Positions 25,301-39,600 of a stretch of 64,000 nucleotides of DNA are shown in pieces. A model generated the notes under the pieces. That model saw nothing but the letters and a program-made list of their open reading frames with translations. It ran no database searches and had not been told where the DNA came from. This DNA is from Styela clava (taxonomy: Eukaryota > Chordata > Ascidiacea > Stolidobranchia > Styelidae), in contig NC_135259.1 of NCBI RefSeq assembly GCF_964204865.1, forward strand, positions 10,054,974 to 10,118,973, in the 5' to 3' direction. The stretch's first letter is position 1, and every line of letters starts with the position of its first letter. A program made the position numbers and the translations under genes.

Positions 25301-25365
25301 ACGATGCACAGGCAGAAGAGTGTCTCGATATCATAGAAAAAACTATCACCAGTTTTCATAAGTGA
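16324..25365 (+). CDS. OAT: Ornithine aminotransferase, mitochondrial (nine exons)
   Basis: PLP-dependent transfer of the delta-amino group of ornithine to 2-oxoglutarate in the mitochondrial matrix. Coding exons: 16324-16440, 16997-17167, 17370-17487, 19127-19350, 21896-22042, 22581-22659, 23544-23686, 24429-24573, 25199-25365. All join in frame to give 436 aa, against about 439 in vertebrates. The N-terminus (M-N-S-L-S-S-L-R-S..., Arg/Ser/Leu-rich) looks like a mitochondrial presequence. Recognisable blocks are [31 protein letters not shown] (PLP-binding Asp), G-K-A-L-S-G-G (catalytic Lys at the exon 6/7 junction), H-G-S-T-Y-G-G-N-P and [12 protein letters not shown]. Exon 1 uses donor GTTGGT. 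Introns are loaded with transposable elements. Polyadenylation signals (aataaa) lie near 25790. Confidence 0.96.
16500..16812 (+). mobile_element. tRNA-derived SINE-like sequence plus solo MITE end in OAT intron 1
   Basis: Bases about 16500-16585 resemble a tRNA-derived SINE head: 'gtggcacatcatgctaagcg' as an A-box-like region and 'ggtttgaatccc' as a B-box. The tail segment ('cttatcaactttcctctcccccaggata') recurs near 45545-45590. Immediately after, 16737-16812 matches one terminal repeat of the element at 47197-47649 ('gctacgcccactagaagtac'). Confidence 0.5.
17869..18686. mobile_element. hAT element in OAT intron 3, perfect 8-bp TSD
   Basis: The termini caggggtggccaac and gttggccacccctg are perfect inverse repeats. 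The 8-bp flanks acctatac (17861-17868 and 18687-18694) are identical. There is no transposase in the 818 bp, only short frames. Confidence 0.9.
20044..20358. mobile_element. hAT MITE (CAGTGGTTCTCAAAC family) in OAT intron 4
   Basis: The left end is cattggttcttaaac and the right end is gtttgagaacaactg. The flanks ctatatac and ctacatac agree at 7 of 8 bases. It is clearly homologous along its length to 44256-44547, sharing 'tagaatttgtcaagtctc' and 'aggtgaaagtatgttttatt'. A further hAT-like left end (cagtggtttccgacc) follows at about 20502 without an obvious partner. Confidence 0.7.
22709..22921 (-). repeat. Dispersed about 220-bp MITE, copy A (OAT intron 6)
   Basis: Reverse-orientation copy of the family at 36868-37089 and 45637-45843. 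The shared core includes 'agttacctccatattggtaa' and the inverse of 'aacacaaacagtccccgaac'. It appears as old, diverged sequence. Confidence 0.7.
23213..23460 (+). repeat. Dispersed repeat with gtctgt microsatellite, copy 1 (OAT intron 6)
   Basis: It contains 'cggtaagtatgttgataggt', a gtctgt run, 'ttagatgcacgcgatatctc', 'gaagcctattgattttgga' and 'gtgatgggacaca'. The same order recurs at 53007-53225. There are no obvious terminal inverted repeats and no coding potential. Confidence 0.75.
23833..24157. mobile_element. Decayed hAT MITE and C-tract in OAT intron 7
   Basis: The left part 'cgatgtttttcaaatattttgcatcacgaccca' (about 23832-23864) and right part 'gtagggacctcaaggtggaagagccctg' resemble the ends of hAT MITEs of the CAGTGTTTTTCAAAC type. 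No TSD could be aligned. A poly-C run follows at 24273-24288. Confidence 0.4.
24584..25090 (-). pseudogene. Mariner-like transposase remnant in OAT intron 8
   Basis: A terminal 'acagggtgacccaaaaaaaag' at about 24591 is typical of mariner-related elements. The minus strand encodes a C-terminal transposase tail: [19 protein letters not shown] (about 24830-24885), preceded by an N-P-S-D-F-F-like segment around the third catalytic Asp. Stops and frameshifts follow. Only the 3' part of the gene is present. Confidence 0.65.
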
Positions 25366-27662
25366 AGAAGAAACGGATTTCCATTGAAAAAAGTTGCCAA
25401 ATTTCCAAAAAAACATCTTCCTTCACACTAGATCTACGATGCTTGCTTAGTGAAATGTAGTTACTGGCGTCTGCCACTTGCTCGCAACTCTCATATCTGT
25501 ATTGTTATCGCTTTCAGTGGGGTGTCTGACACTTTGATTTGGGTGACTTCATAAAATAGGTAGTGGAGGTTTTGTATTGTACTGTGATTCATAATAGTCA
25601 TGTTCCGATAGATTATTCCATTTTTTGTTATACAGTTTTACAAATGTACACGGTATTTATCTCAGTTTTACCTCAAAAAATATATACATTCGAAATACAC
25701 AACAAACAATATATTTATATACATAAAAATTTGATCTAATATGCTAGGGTTGCATTTCAAAAAAAATATCTATTTTTGTGATAGACCTAAAATAAAGAAT
25801 GAGTTATTGAAAACTAAATAATTCTATGTTTCAAAATCGATATTGCATTTTTCAGAGTTTGCCTTTTTATTTGTAAATAATAAGCAATAGGTTGTTTTAT
25901 AATATATATTCAAAGTTTATAGCTTACCAACGTCCATCATAATTTTAGTCCATCTACTATTGCCTACTGCACAAACTTTCATCCACCATGAACACTGCCT
26001 TATAAATGTTTTAATAATGTTATATTTTTGTTTTAATTATACACCTACTGAATTCTGTCATTCCTGCTTGGTTTTAGTTTACTTGTCTGGTGTAAATAAA
26101 TAATGCTGTAAAAATACTGTGTTTTGAATGGACAAGATTTTGAAGTGTAACTGGTAGGATTGGATTTTATAATTCGTCTAGAGGAGGGGGATAGCGATAG
26201 GATGGCGCAATCATATGGCGAACCACGGCTTCTCGTGCAGTTACCAGTCCATGGTGACCATGATAATTGTTAGCCAGTTGTTTGTTTCAGATGTAGTTGG
26301 GGTCGTAACCAACCACCAGCTACAGGAGCCACTCCCCATGGCAAGCAGTCCAGTAAATTATCTCGCACATAATTATTCTCCCCGATTCGAACTTCTGAAC
26401 CAGCGCAATGTAACCAGTTACTGCACTTAGAAGAGCGAGCGTGTTCTTAGCAGTGTGCACCGCCGTGGTAATATATATTTACGGTTTACTACATGTGGAA
26501 AAGAAGGTAAACCGATTCATATGTTTGAAAATAATATCTATACGTTATGGACAGTTGGTTGGATTAAAATTTTTTGTCAGCCAGTTCCATCACATTTTTT
26601 TTAGCCGGTTCTGCTACAAAAAGTCATGTTTTTTTTCAGTAATGCTTACCGGTACCGGTTCGCTGATCTCATAAAATTTCGTGAGACGGTTCTACAGAAC
26701 CGGCGGAATCCCACCACTGGTTATGGAGACACGTGAGCTAATTGAGTTTCAGTATACTTCGGGGGGGGAGGGGTGTTTTTGCTTTTCTGTGGTGACAGGT
26801 TCGAAAAAGTTTAAAAAAAGATCAACTGAGTTTCTGCTCGCTTCGCAGGAGTTCTTATATAATATTGACGTATGTAAGAAGGCTTAGTTTGGGGTCGGGG
26901 CCAAAGGTGTAGTAGTCGGTGAATTGGATTCTGGGCATGCGAGTCCAGCATATGGTACCGAACGCTGACCACGCTCGCCACCATCTGCTAGTAACTATAA
27001 AGTAAAGCAGCTCACAATTTTAAATGTAGCGTGAAATATGAGCGCACTGCGTGATCGTCGAAGCAAAATGGGACAACTAGTGAATTTATACGGCTTTCTC
27101 GCGCAGCGGGACATGACGTTCGTTCGAATTATTGGTCTCGTTTTCATGGTTTGTGAACCGTCGAAGGAGATGTCTCGTTTTCTATGAATAATGGGAAGTC
27201 GCCGCGGGGCTAAAGCGACCAAGCGCTGAGAGACCCTGCTTGTTCGAAGACAATTCAGAGTAGGACGCAGCCGAGAGCAGAGCAGCTAGCGTGGTGTATT
27301 AATAATATTAGTATGCATATAGTACCGTTATATATTAGGGTTCAATCGACACAACCATAAATGTACGGTACAAAGCACCGCACTGAAGGACTCAAAAGGT
27401 TACGAGTCAGAAACTGTTTCTAGGTTGGCATGCCGCATTTTTATTCAACATAAAGCAATTACGGTGAATGATGAATTAATTTACATTTCATCATATAATA
27501 TTAAATATATTAGTTGAAGTAATATACTCGGACTTCTGAATCTGATTTTCTTGTTTGATTTCAACAAATTACGCCAGTGCATGAGAGGTTTTGTGCGAAC
27601 TGATTCCTCGAGTTCGGTGAAGTCCTAGCTGCGAAGTGGAGGCAGCGAATATTGAGGACGTC
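25366..27662. other. OAT 3' region, hAT ends and zinc-finger gene 5' region
   Basis: 25366-26150 is OAT 3'UTR and flank, with aataaa near 25790 and 26094. Around 26640-26725 lies a hAT-type right end ('gacggttctacagaaccggcggaatcccaccactgg'). 26880-27300 is visibly richer in CG dinucleotides and could be the promoter region of the next gene. A 48-codon frame from an ATG near 27038 has no known domain. Confidence 0.45.
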
Positions 27663-30600
27663 ATGGAAAGTGGAGAATACGACGGGGGAGCTAATGAGGT
27701 ATTGTATATATTAATTCTTTACTGACAAAATTATGTTTTTATGTAAGAAATTCAGAAATTTTTTTACAAAACCCCTGCCACTAATGCAAAAATGTGAGAT
27801 TGAAAAAAACACTCTTGCCTAGTTTTTAAATAACAAATTAGCAATTATCCAGTTGGGGTTAGGATTGATTTGAAAATTTGAAATCCCAGCCCAATCTCAG
27901 AATCTGCATTCCTAATCCACACCCTAGAGTTCTGGATAATTACAAATTTCTGAATTTTCTTATTTTGGGCATTAGCGGGGGTGTTTTTCTGGCAGGGACT
28001 TTGTATGGTTATCATCGCATTTCACATATATACCATTGGCATGATATGATATATAATACTGCTAAATTGATAACAAGTGAACTGAGCACTTTTCAAATAG
28101 ATACATACAACTATAAAGAGAAACTATTGTGATCACCACAATTTTTTTCTAAATGTCTGAATGTCTAATTTAATAGGAGGGTATGTATGTATGTGAATTA
28201 TAAAAATTAACAAAATGAGGGTGAAATATCGCACACAATACTGCAATAGGACTCGAAATAATTATAAAAAATTGAAGCATTTTAGCGACTTCTCCTATCT
28301 TCAAATACTGAAGAATTTAAATTGATTAGTCCATTAATTGTGGAGTAATTAATTAAAAGTAATTTTTACAACAATAATAACAACCCTTCAAACCCCAACT
28401 AGAACAACAATTTTACTGAATGATCGATCTAAAGATCACTTTGTGTTCCAAAAATTCTGATAATGATGTATTTAAATTTTATAATATTTTTTTCACATTT
28501 TTGTATATCAGTCATAATATGTTTTATCCAAATTTTTTAGAAAGTTTTGAAATTGAAAAAAAGTTACTACCCAGTAACCCAGTCTCATATATTGGATTAT
28601 ATTTAGCTTAAATATAATATCTAATAACAAATAATAAAAATTGATTTGCTAATATGTCTTCAAATAAGATCAACGTTGATGCACATAGGAATGATTCGAA
28701 GAACCTGGTTCAAAACATCTATTCAATTCATTATCCAGTTGTGTTAAATTAAGTTTTTTATGTCATTGTCAAATGTTTAATTCCTTAGACATTTAAATCT
28801 TGTGTGTGTGCCTGCTTGATAACCAGGTTTGGTTCCCCCCCAAGTGAAATTTGTCTTCAATTTTATTGTTTTTAACTTTGCTTGTTATTTTTTTACTGGA
28901 GGAAGAAAATAAACGAAAATAAAATATTGGGGTATGTTGAAACATACTATTTCTTATATATCTGAAGGTGGCTGTTTGCTTGCCTGGAGCCTTGTTCTGG
29001 GCGAAGGTGTATTAGAATAATAATATATCAGTTTATCGATCTATTCAGATATGAACATTTATTCATTTATTATAATTTAGGTGATGGGTATTGGCATATC
29101 CTGTATAAAAGGTGTAATACATTAGTAAAACAAGAAACTAACTTGTAAAATGTATGTAAAACATTATTGTGGTAACTTGATATATTAAAAGCTTAGAGCT
29201 TAGATCAAAATGTTGTAGCCTAATAGACATTTTTAATAACTTATAAAGTATTAAATATTACTCTTCATTATTTAGCATTATCCAGATTCATGGAAGGGTA
29301 TGGCGAACCCACCACAAGAAATTCCAAAATCATCCGAAATACACTTGCCACCCTTTTATAATACTGTATCTACGGCACCAGGACAGATCTCCGGTAAAAC
29401 AACATACCCGCAAGAACAGGATATACCCAATCCCCCTCAAGGTAATATTTTAGATAGGAATTAATAGTAGTATATTAGTTACCTAGTTCTTACTTGGGTT
29501 ATAATTTTTAAAGAAATGGTTTGTGAATTCTTAATTAATTACTGGTGATTACAACAAGCGTTTTGCCCATATAATTTTTATTTTTTATTTTCATGCAAGG
29601 CTTTGAGTCTCTACCTAAAGCATATAAAGAAAACTGATTGCAAAACTATACAGTGACTTAGGCATTATACCTGTTAAAAAGTGTGAACCTGTCTGTATAT
29701 GTATGTTTAATAATAGGCACTTTGTTTTCATATCAGGATTTTTGTTATTTATTTTCAATATTTTTGCCTTGATTACAGTAAGCTTTCGACTAGAATATTT
29801 CATTTTGGGTTGGCTTCCCTGATCTTGGTTATGTTTTTATTTTAGTTTGAGTAAACTGTCACATACTAAGTGGGTAGCATGAGATAGACAAATAAGTATA
29901 TATTTATGGTACTTCATTTAAATTTTGTATTTGATTATATCTTATATTTGATAATTTCAAATTGAAAAAATAGTTTTTCTTTTATAAGTTACCGGTAGAT
30001 TAAGGAAAGTTGGTGTTATCATGTCACATGTATTATGCATGCTATGCCACAAAGATTATGAAATTTATTCCAAATGTAAAAAAAAAAATTACGGTACTTG
30101 TTTATGATTAATAATTATTCTGAATTATAGTGTTCCTATGAAAATTCTTTATATGTATTGGACTGTGGGAGATACGGTAATCAGTTCATAATATATATAC
30201 ACATAATTTACTGAAAAGCATAATTTGTGGCTGGGCGTGTCTATATTCAATACATTTTTGTAATTCATTTAGTAAAGTTCTGAATTTTTAGTAAGATTCT
30301 TAACTTAGACTCTTGAATTGGATAAACTAAAGATTTATGGCAATTTTTTATTATTATTATATGTTATTAGTCATTTTGTTACTAGTCTTACTCTTGAAAT
30401 AGTTATAAAATACGAAAGCCTATTTGTTTATGAAATTTTAGAAGTCATTTTCATACTTATGTTGTGAATCAAAAAATCATGTATTAACTCTACTATAGGT
30501 AATATTATTGCCAATTTTGTCAATATTAGCAGTAAGTCTCCCACCCTTGCCTTGTTCAAACAGCTTTTTTCTTTGCTTTTAGTTGCCTTTCCCAAATTTG

Positions 30601-33600
30601 CCAATCTCATGAATAATTGATGTCAGATTGGTCATCTGACAACTGCTTTGCTACAAATGGGCAGCATCACAGCTTGCTCTTGTTTAAATTACCTTACTAT
30701 TCAAACTGCCTTTGCTAGATGACCATAAGGGAATATTGATTTTTCTTATTTTCTGAATTAATTTTTCTGGCAGAAAACATCTGTAGTGGTTAACTTCAGG
30801 CAGCTATTATTAATATAGTTTACTGACTTTTCTTTTTTCAATTTTCATAATTTTCTTCACAATTTTTATTAGAATAATATAAACTATTCTGTACCTAATC
30901 CACCTGTTTAAAGCTGTGCTTGTATTTTTAGAAAATTGTATAAATATAATTAGCACAAAAATTGATTCAATTTAAACCATAAGATGTAGCCTTCATCATA
31001 GTAATTCTTTATCAAAATTTAATATTATTTAATACATCTGTATGAATCTGATACCGGTTGAAATACATCGTTTCATTTTTCAGCTCGATACATGTGACAT
31101 TTCGAATAATACATTTCATATTTAAAAACGAGATTTCGAATTTATTTGGTTGGTTATTATTTGGCAATTATCAGATTCCCCAATTAATTTTCAGTCTTTT
31201 TCACCATGCCATCTTAAAATCAATTTTGCATGATGATCAACAGTTGAGTCAATAATTGACCCATGGATAAATGTGAAAGTTATTTACGTTACGGTATTGA
31301 ATTTCTGGCTGGCAATTTTGTAATGTAGAAATAAGTGTAGTTGGATATATTAGAAGGGCTTTTTTATGTAATTCGGTTATTGTATTCCATATTGAATGCT
31401 GTTAAATTTCAAAATTTGTGTATACTCCATATCGATTTGTATTTTATTTGATTTCGATTTGTTATAACTTCGCTAAATATTAAATTAAGATGTAATTTTT
31501 CCCTCATTTTTTTATTATTATTTTAACTTCTAGTTTAAATAAGCAATTATAAATTCATTATGTCATAACTGAGTAAGGACTACATTAATGAATGACTCCT
31601 GGTGTTTCAATATAAATATATTAATACTGATTTTATAATATTGAAAAACATTGATATTTAAGTGTAAAGTTTTTTCGAGTTCAGTTTGAAATTTATAATC
31701 GGATGTTCGGAATAATATTGAACAATTAATATTTGACAGTCTCGGAATGTGTATTTGTGATTGGAATATTGATTAATTAATCCTTTTTAATACACAATAA
31801 GCAATAGATTACAAGATAAACTCTTCAGACAAATTATTGAAGCCATTTTTTCTCCAGACATGAGTGAATATTCGATTCAGTTTTTTTGTCCTGCACACGC
31901 TTTCTTTTTTCACGCCTTATTGCACAAGGTATCACGCTTGATTTGATCCGAACAATTGATTTATTTCTGCTGTGCCCTACTTTCGACAAACCATGATATG
32001 GGATTGCACAAGAATACAAAAGGAAATTCCTTGCATTTTTAGATAGATTAACATGACTATCTTGCAAATTCTTGGTGTGAGCTAAATTTTTTAATTATTC
32101 AGCTCACCTTGTGAAAATATGCAAACTTTTTGCAAATGAGTTTAATGTATGGAAAAATGAACTCAATGACTTATACAATATCTATAAATATAAATCTATA
32201 GTTAAAACAATATGCATACATACTACATCACAGCCTGATACTTGAGTTTATGAAGATATAAATGCATGATCCTGTATGAATAAGTATACATTTAGCATGC
32301 TATGCCCAGACTGTATGTTTGATATCCCAAATTTGAATCCTGTTATATCATTGTTCTGTTATGCCATCAACTCATTCAGGGCTTTTGAAAACTACCAGTA
32401 GCAGTAGGTATCAGAGATGTTAAAAGTGAATCAAATAATTGAATACAGTCCGTATTTTAGAATACTTTAGAATCGTTTCAATTTAGAAGTTATTAAGAAA
32501 AAATATATTCCATACTGGAAAATATAATTCCATATTTATTTCAATATATTAAATTATTCGTTTTTAAACATTCTTGATCGTTTGCTAGGTATACTAGTAA
32601 AGTGAAAAGATAGCTGTGATTCCAAACCAATAGCTTCCCAAATCAGAGGATTCTTCTCTCTCTCAGAGAAAACTTCTCTAAATATATGAACAACTTAACA
32701 ATTATTTTGTATTTTTAATTTCCAGGTCATCAAGCACCTTCTGGACATCAATTCCATGACTCATATCGGTATCATCAACATGCAGCCTCACCTGGACAAA
32801 TCAGAATGATGCAGAAACCTGGTATTTTTATTACTTTATTCTATTATTGAACACAAAATGAAGCTATAGAACGTTTTACAAAAATTGTTGTTTTGGTTCT
32901 TGTTGTTCTGTCAAAATCAATCAGAACTTGACAAGGATAAAAGTTGATAGAATCACTTTTTTTCAAATTTCCTCACCCTACAAGACCTATTATTTTACCT
33001 TAAATTGCTGGTTTGAATGGTACATGGGAACACCTTCATATGACGTTCAGCACATATGACTTTCAACACCATTCTGTTAACATTTGACTGAAATTTTATT
33101 GACATTTCAGTGGCCATATCAATCATATATTTTTACTATTCATGTATTTGATCATTGCTCTCTTGTGTTTCTTAGTCAGTAATTAAGATTATTTGTAATA
33201 TTAACCAATCTTTTATATTATGTTATATATATCAGGTGCACATCCGAGTCCTGGTGGCTGGCATGGAAATAATTCACCAGCTGCTCAAAACCCACCATAC
33301 CTTTCACCAGATCGAAACAGATATGTTGCACGAGCACCATACCCAGGTTATGATACATCTAAACCCTATATTCACATGGGACAGACTGCACAAATCCCAT
33401 CCCAACAACCAGCCCCCCAACAGGGCCCATGGCCAAGAGCCCCGTATCCTTCTGCCCATCCTGGTTACGAAGACCCCTCACGGTCAAGTCGCTATGGTCA
33501 ATCAGACATCGCAGGTCCGGTCGTTCCAGCTGGCCTTCAAGCACTTCAGGCAAATAACAATAATGCGACTTTAATGCAACATCAACACACTCCAATGCTT

Positions 33601-36600
33601 GTCCCTAACCCACATTACAATCAAAACCGAGCACAGCAAGTAATGTCCTCTCAGCAATCCGCAGGCGTCAAAAATACAGATTTACAGAAACAAGATCAGC
33701 ACACTCCACAAAGACCAGTTTCGGCATGTGCTTCTCAAGAAACAATGTACGCCCCATTGCCAACCAATTCTCCCATGAATTACTACCCCTCGCATTCCCC
33801 ACACTCTCAACAGCATCGGAACATTGGTCCCATGCATCATCAAATGGGTCTCAATTCACCCAGCGTATCCCCTTATCCAAGTAATCCTTTGACACCAGGG
33901 CCGACAACAAAAACTAAAACAAGAGGGAACAAATCCTACCAGTGTCCAAAATGTGTAAAGGTCAGTTTGAAACGTTCTATTTAACTTTTCTTTGCTGCCA
34001 TAATCTCACACCTTTTTGTGTCATCACTTATCATGTCTAACAATATTTTATTTATCAGTTGTCCTTCATATATGAAAAGATTCTTTGCTTATAAATTGTT
34101 TTGTTTTGTTAATTCACACTTGCAGTCATTTTTACAGAGTTTTTATCTTACTTTAGGTATTTAGAAGAGGAGATCACTTGAAGCGTCATCTTTTGTCAGT
34201 TCATGATCATGAACATCCGTATCAATGTGGAGAATGTGGGAAAGGTTTTGCATCAGTTCCCACATTATCAAAACATACCAAATCTTTGCATATCGGTGTT
34301 TTAACGAAAGGTTTAATGTGTTTACGGTAAGTTAACATTATTTTTTCTCTCTTCCAAGCAGTAATGTAAGGACATGTTATTATGAAAGGACGCTCTCCAA
34401 TACAGGATTGTGAATCAAATTTATCACACACTGCCACGATGATATCATTCAGCTCTATAAGAGTTTGAAACTTGATCTCATAAAAGTTTATTCTTTACAT
34501 TATCACTAAGAGAAAAACGATATATTTCCAACATATTTTTGTAGATGTCAGCTAACATTTCCCACAATTCAAGAAATGGAAACCCATTCCAACTCTCTTC
34601 ACATTCAAGAAGATGAACAATACATGCAGAATATCAATACAAGCAGCAAACAACACCACTGTAGCTTTTGCACCAAATCTTTTTCTTCTGCTATCAACTT
34701 GAAACGGCACATGCAGCTATTACACAGGTATATACAAAGCTTTATTGTCTAAAACAAATAATGAGTTCTAAGAACCTCTAACGAAGGGTTTCCCAAACTG
34801 GGGTCTGGCGGGCTCTGATGACTGCACAGAGGGTCCGCAACGATATGAAAAGAGTCTGATCGATCTTTAATGATTGATTTCAATCGAAAAGCCATTGCAT
34901 TTATTTACCAATATGATGTCAAAATACGGGTCGAGAATTACCGTAGAGTCGGACCTACAAGTTTGCTCCGAGAATTGATAAACTGTTCAGTGAAAAGCAA
35001 TCTCATCCATCACAGTAATGTTGTATGTGTTGTAAATGAAACATTATCCTTCTTTGTTGGTTAGGACTTAGGACAGAGACAGAAAATTGATACGACATAG
35101 GATGTGGGTGCATCAAAACTATGCTGCCCAAAAATATAATATAATACTTTATAATACTCTATAATACTTTCAAAATATATTTCAATAACATTTAGACAGT
35201 ATATTTACTATGGTATGGTCAGGCTACACTTTAATTGGAATTTTACTACCAGCAGTGAGAATTCATGGCTGGCCTAGTTTCAATTATTAGTTTGTGCCAC
35301 AAAATAGGTAGACAAAGAAAAACAGTCATTCATTATGTCTGCCAATGAGTCATAATGTTTTTGTGAGAGAGTGAATAATTCAACAAAATATAAAACATAA
35401 AAAAATGGGTCCAGTTCAGGCTGATGTCTGAAAATGGTGTAGGATTTTGTAAAACAGTGTTCTCCTGCAATATTTTTTTTTAACTTTTTCGTTATTTTCA
35501 AATGTCCAGTTGAAGTAATATATACTGTACTATGATTGATGTGTGCTTGGAAAATTTAAAAAACTGGATGAGCATTACTATTATAATAATGATTGTGATG
35601 CTTCCTTGTTGTGTAAATCTATAGGGAACATTAAAACTGATGACTTCATAACTTAATTATGTGAAAGTCTCATTTTGTATTTGGGAAAGCCCTTTATTTA
35701 AATGTTACTGAGTCACATAGGGATGTAAAGTTGAATCAAATCTGAAGTATTAATGAGTCTGACATTTCACTGACACTGATTTGTAACCTTGGCTGTTCTT
35801 TGTTTGTTTCCCTATCAAGAATTGTTATAAACATGTTGTTTGTTATTTATATTTTAATGCCTCATCAACATAAATTTAATAAATTCAAAATTTTTTAATC
35901 ATTTCATTCTAATCGAAAAATTTTATTTTGCATAATTTCTTAATGAAAAGACTGATTTGGTAAATTCATCATTTTAGCAATAATTCGGTTTCGTTTAGGA
36001 AAATTCCATTTTGGGTTTTCCATGTCTGACATAAAAATCATTCAACCCCTAATAATGTAAAATATAAAATCATTAATAACAGCGTTTAACTAAACTAATT
36101 CACATCATTTAATTTGAATTTTATGAATTACAATGAATTGAAATTACCCATTTTAGAACATATTTTATATTCTGTATTAGAATATATTATTTCGAAATGC
36201 ATTCTTATTAGTATAACATTTAGTTTTGGCCAGGGGGGCTGGTTGGAACTCCCACCTTTTTGAAATGTAAAAAAGCATTTTTCTGTATCAAACATAGCAA
36301 TTTTTTTGCCTAAAAAGCTTTTTGGACCCTCAATACTCTTGGAAACTCATATTTTCTGACTGCTAGCTATACCGGTTTAACTTGGCAAATAGGATTTTTA
36401 GAACCCCCCATCCTGTTTGATAATTCGTGGCTACGCCTCTAGTTTTGGTTATCTCAGATTTTTCATTCATTAAGATGAACCCAATTTTACTTGCAGTCCC
36501 AGTCATTTTTCATAATGTATTTGCTTCATAAGCTATTAATAATGTAAACAATTTGGGCAGTTTGTCCCACGCATTCGTTCATGACCTGAAGTCATTAATT

Positions 36601-39600
36601 CCAATTAAATTATTCATGCTCTAGAAATAAAGATGATGCACGAGTGTTTTGTCGTGAATGTGGAAAAGGTTTTAGCAAACCGGAAACATTACGAAAACAT
36701 GTTGATAAAATTCATAATGGGAATGTGAGCGCAATTCCACCATTCGATGAAACGGAAGATCCAGAAACTTCAAGTCAAGCTCATAGTTCAGAATCTGAAA
36801 GCAGAGGTCCATCAGCAGGTAAAATACCCTAATTTACATTATTTTTGTTTCTTTGCCATACCAGTTTGGGCGCTCCAGAAGTATGTGTACCAATATGGAG
36901 GTAACTAATTTTGTTCGCTTATTTTTTTACATCAAGTTTGTAAAGGAACGGAGGAATCCTATGGGCAGGGTATATATAATCACTTTTCTAACACAAACAG
37001 TCCCCGACTTCGTAATAGAACTAAGATAGGGAAAATCGGAATAAAATTATGCCCCAACCCCAACCTGGTACACATACTACGGGAGTACCCCAGTTTGCGC
37101 ATTTACTCTGACAGAAACGCTTTTGTATTTTAACAGAAATTTAGTTTAAGGTATTTTCCTCAATTCATTATATTATGAAAAATTATTAGTAAAAGTACTA
37201 TCAGCTTCAATTGCCAATACTTAAACTTTTAGTCACAATCACATATCAAGTCACAATAATACAGTATCATTATATTCATACTGCTTTGCTTTGCTGCAGA
37301 AAAGTAGGTGATACAGTTATTCCTGGCCATTTTGAGGAATACTTAAATATTTTTATGCTTTTCATTGGTTTTGAGAATTCATTACTTTTATTATCGCAGA
37401 TACTGATGAAAGTTCATTGTCTTCAACACCAAGCATGCTTTGGGGGGGAAGTTACCCAACCCCGCCCGCACCACAAAATCGAGGACCTGTCAATCAAGGA
37501 ATGCCCCAACCAGGAATATCCTCTGGTCCATCCACTGGACTTCCAAATCCTGGATACCATCAACCTTTACCAGATCAAGCACCACCAAGCGTACCAGATC
37601 AAAATACCAATCCTCCATTTTTACCAACCCAATCTGACCAAGCTTTACCAAACAAACAACCAATATCTAATTCTCTTGTTAAGTCTCTTACAATGAACGA
37701 TCCCCAACAAATTTCAAGCAACCATCAAACGCTACAGACTGTTTCAATTGCATCTCAACAACAAGCGTCAACTCAGATGATTGATTCTACATTAATGCAA
37801 CATGAAATCACTCAACCTAACTCTGTTTCTGAAGCTCTTTCAATGGCTATGAAAGCCCTTTCAGACTTTGACTATGAAACTGGATTTGAAATGTACAGCA
37901 GTATCCAGCCTGACCCCCCTCAATCTAACCCTCAAGTAATACAACAAACTGCTGCCAATGTACGACACAGTCAAAGTAATGTTTCGATACCTAGAAACGG
38001 TATCAGTGGAACGATTAATAGTCCAAAACCTACAGATGCTAGCAATAATATTAATACTTATGATTACCCTTTCCGTGGAAATCATTTTTTAATGACAATG
38101 CCCCCTCCTTCCGCCTCGATGAACGCGGGCCGCCTCCACCCTCAGCCCATAATGGCTGGGTCGCAGGAGGCCCCGCAGTTATCGCAGCTTCTTCAGGAGG
38201 GTGGGGGCGGGGTTAGAAGCCCCATTGTCATAAATAACAATAATAATTCAAACACAAAAGAAATTGAAAATTTTGTCGAAACGAAAAAGAGTCAACGGAG
38301 ACAAAGGAAGCGTAGAGAGTTAAACAACGAGAATGATTTCATGGATTACGAGAAATCACAAAACGATAATTTTCAGGAAGATAAAGTGGATTTGAGCTGC
38401 AATTTATGTAACATTGAGTACGAGGTAGGAATATTTTTATTTCGATTCAAATTTCATATAAATGTATATCAACTGCAGGCCCTTTCTCCTTCGTATGCGG
38501 CTGTTGACGGTCCACAAGGATGCTTGAACTATGTAGTATTTAACTGATGAATAAGGATAAAATAATATTTTTCCACGACATAGCAAGTGTATTTATGGGC
38601 TTTCATTATTTCATTGTATGACTTCTTCAGACAAAACAAGATGCTATTGCAAATATAGGGATCATAATAGTTGTTGGGTAGGGTGTCAATTAGATTAAAC
38701 AACCAAGATGTGACGGGTAAAAATTGTTCCATTCCTATATTTTTTAAATTTTATGACAATAACTCAACCAAACAATTAATATGATCTTTATCTTAGCAGT
38801 TATATCTTGTTTCTTCTGATGAAGTCGATGTTCAGTTTTCCCAGACTTTATTTAAATAAAATGAGTTTCACCAGATATATTAATTTTCAATATATCTATT
38901 CGTTTTTAGAGAATATTGTTACTATTTCCATAAAAATATGAGCATGTTGAGCTACTGATCATTCCGAAATCAAAAATTATCTTATTCCCGATCAGATGCT
39001 GCTCTTCCTGGGCCTGTTTAGAGCGAAAGTACTGAAGTATTTTAATCTATTAAACATTATTTTCAGAGCATCGACAGCCTTATGGTTCATATTGAGGGAG
39101 TTCATTTGAAAAATAATCCCCACGAATGCAGCATCTGTCAGAAACACTTCGCACAAACTGGTAATGTGAAGAGACATATACGATTTGTTCATCTGAAAGA
39201 AAGACCTTTTAGATGCAATGATTGTTCAAGTACTTTTGATCGGTTAGTATTCGTTTTATTTATTTTTCAACGCTACGGGTGGCTCTGTACACTTCTCATT
39301 GCTATGGACCAGAGGTGTGTAACATTTTTTTGTCGGCGGACCATATAACCAACTGGGTCGCAGAAAAAATTTAGTTTTTATATGTACACAACGAATTAAA
39401 AAATTCCTACAATGAAAAGGCTGTCGCTTAGCCTTGCAGTAATAAAGACACCGGGCAAAACGACGAAAGATTCAACGCGGCGTCAAGAGCATGAAACGTT
39501 ATGTATTTTACCAATGTTGATCGCCTTTTTAAAACAAACTGGCTGGTTAGGATTTTATTCTTGATGGGTTAGTGTTGACGAGGACTAATCTGAGTGTTGC

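Noticed and set aside
27038-27184. 48-codon frame in the CG-rich region upstream of the zinc-finger gene
   Set aside because: No splice link to the downstream exon 1 and no known domain; could be a uORF but evidence is insufficient.
37211-37696. 161-codon frame overlapping the zinc-finger gene
   Set aside because: Out-of-frame shadow of exon 8, whose frame is confirmed by phase and composition.
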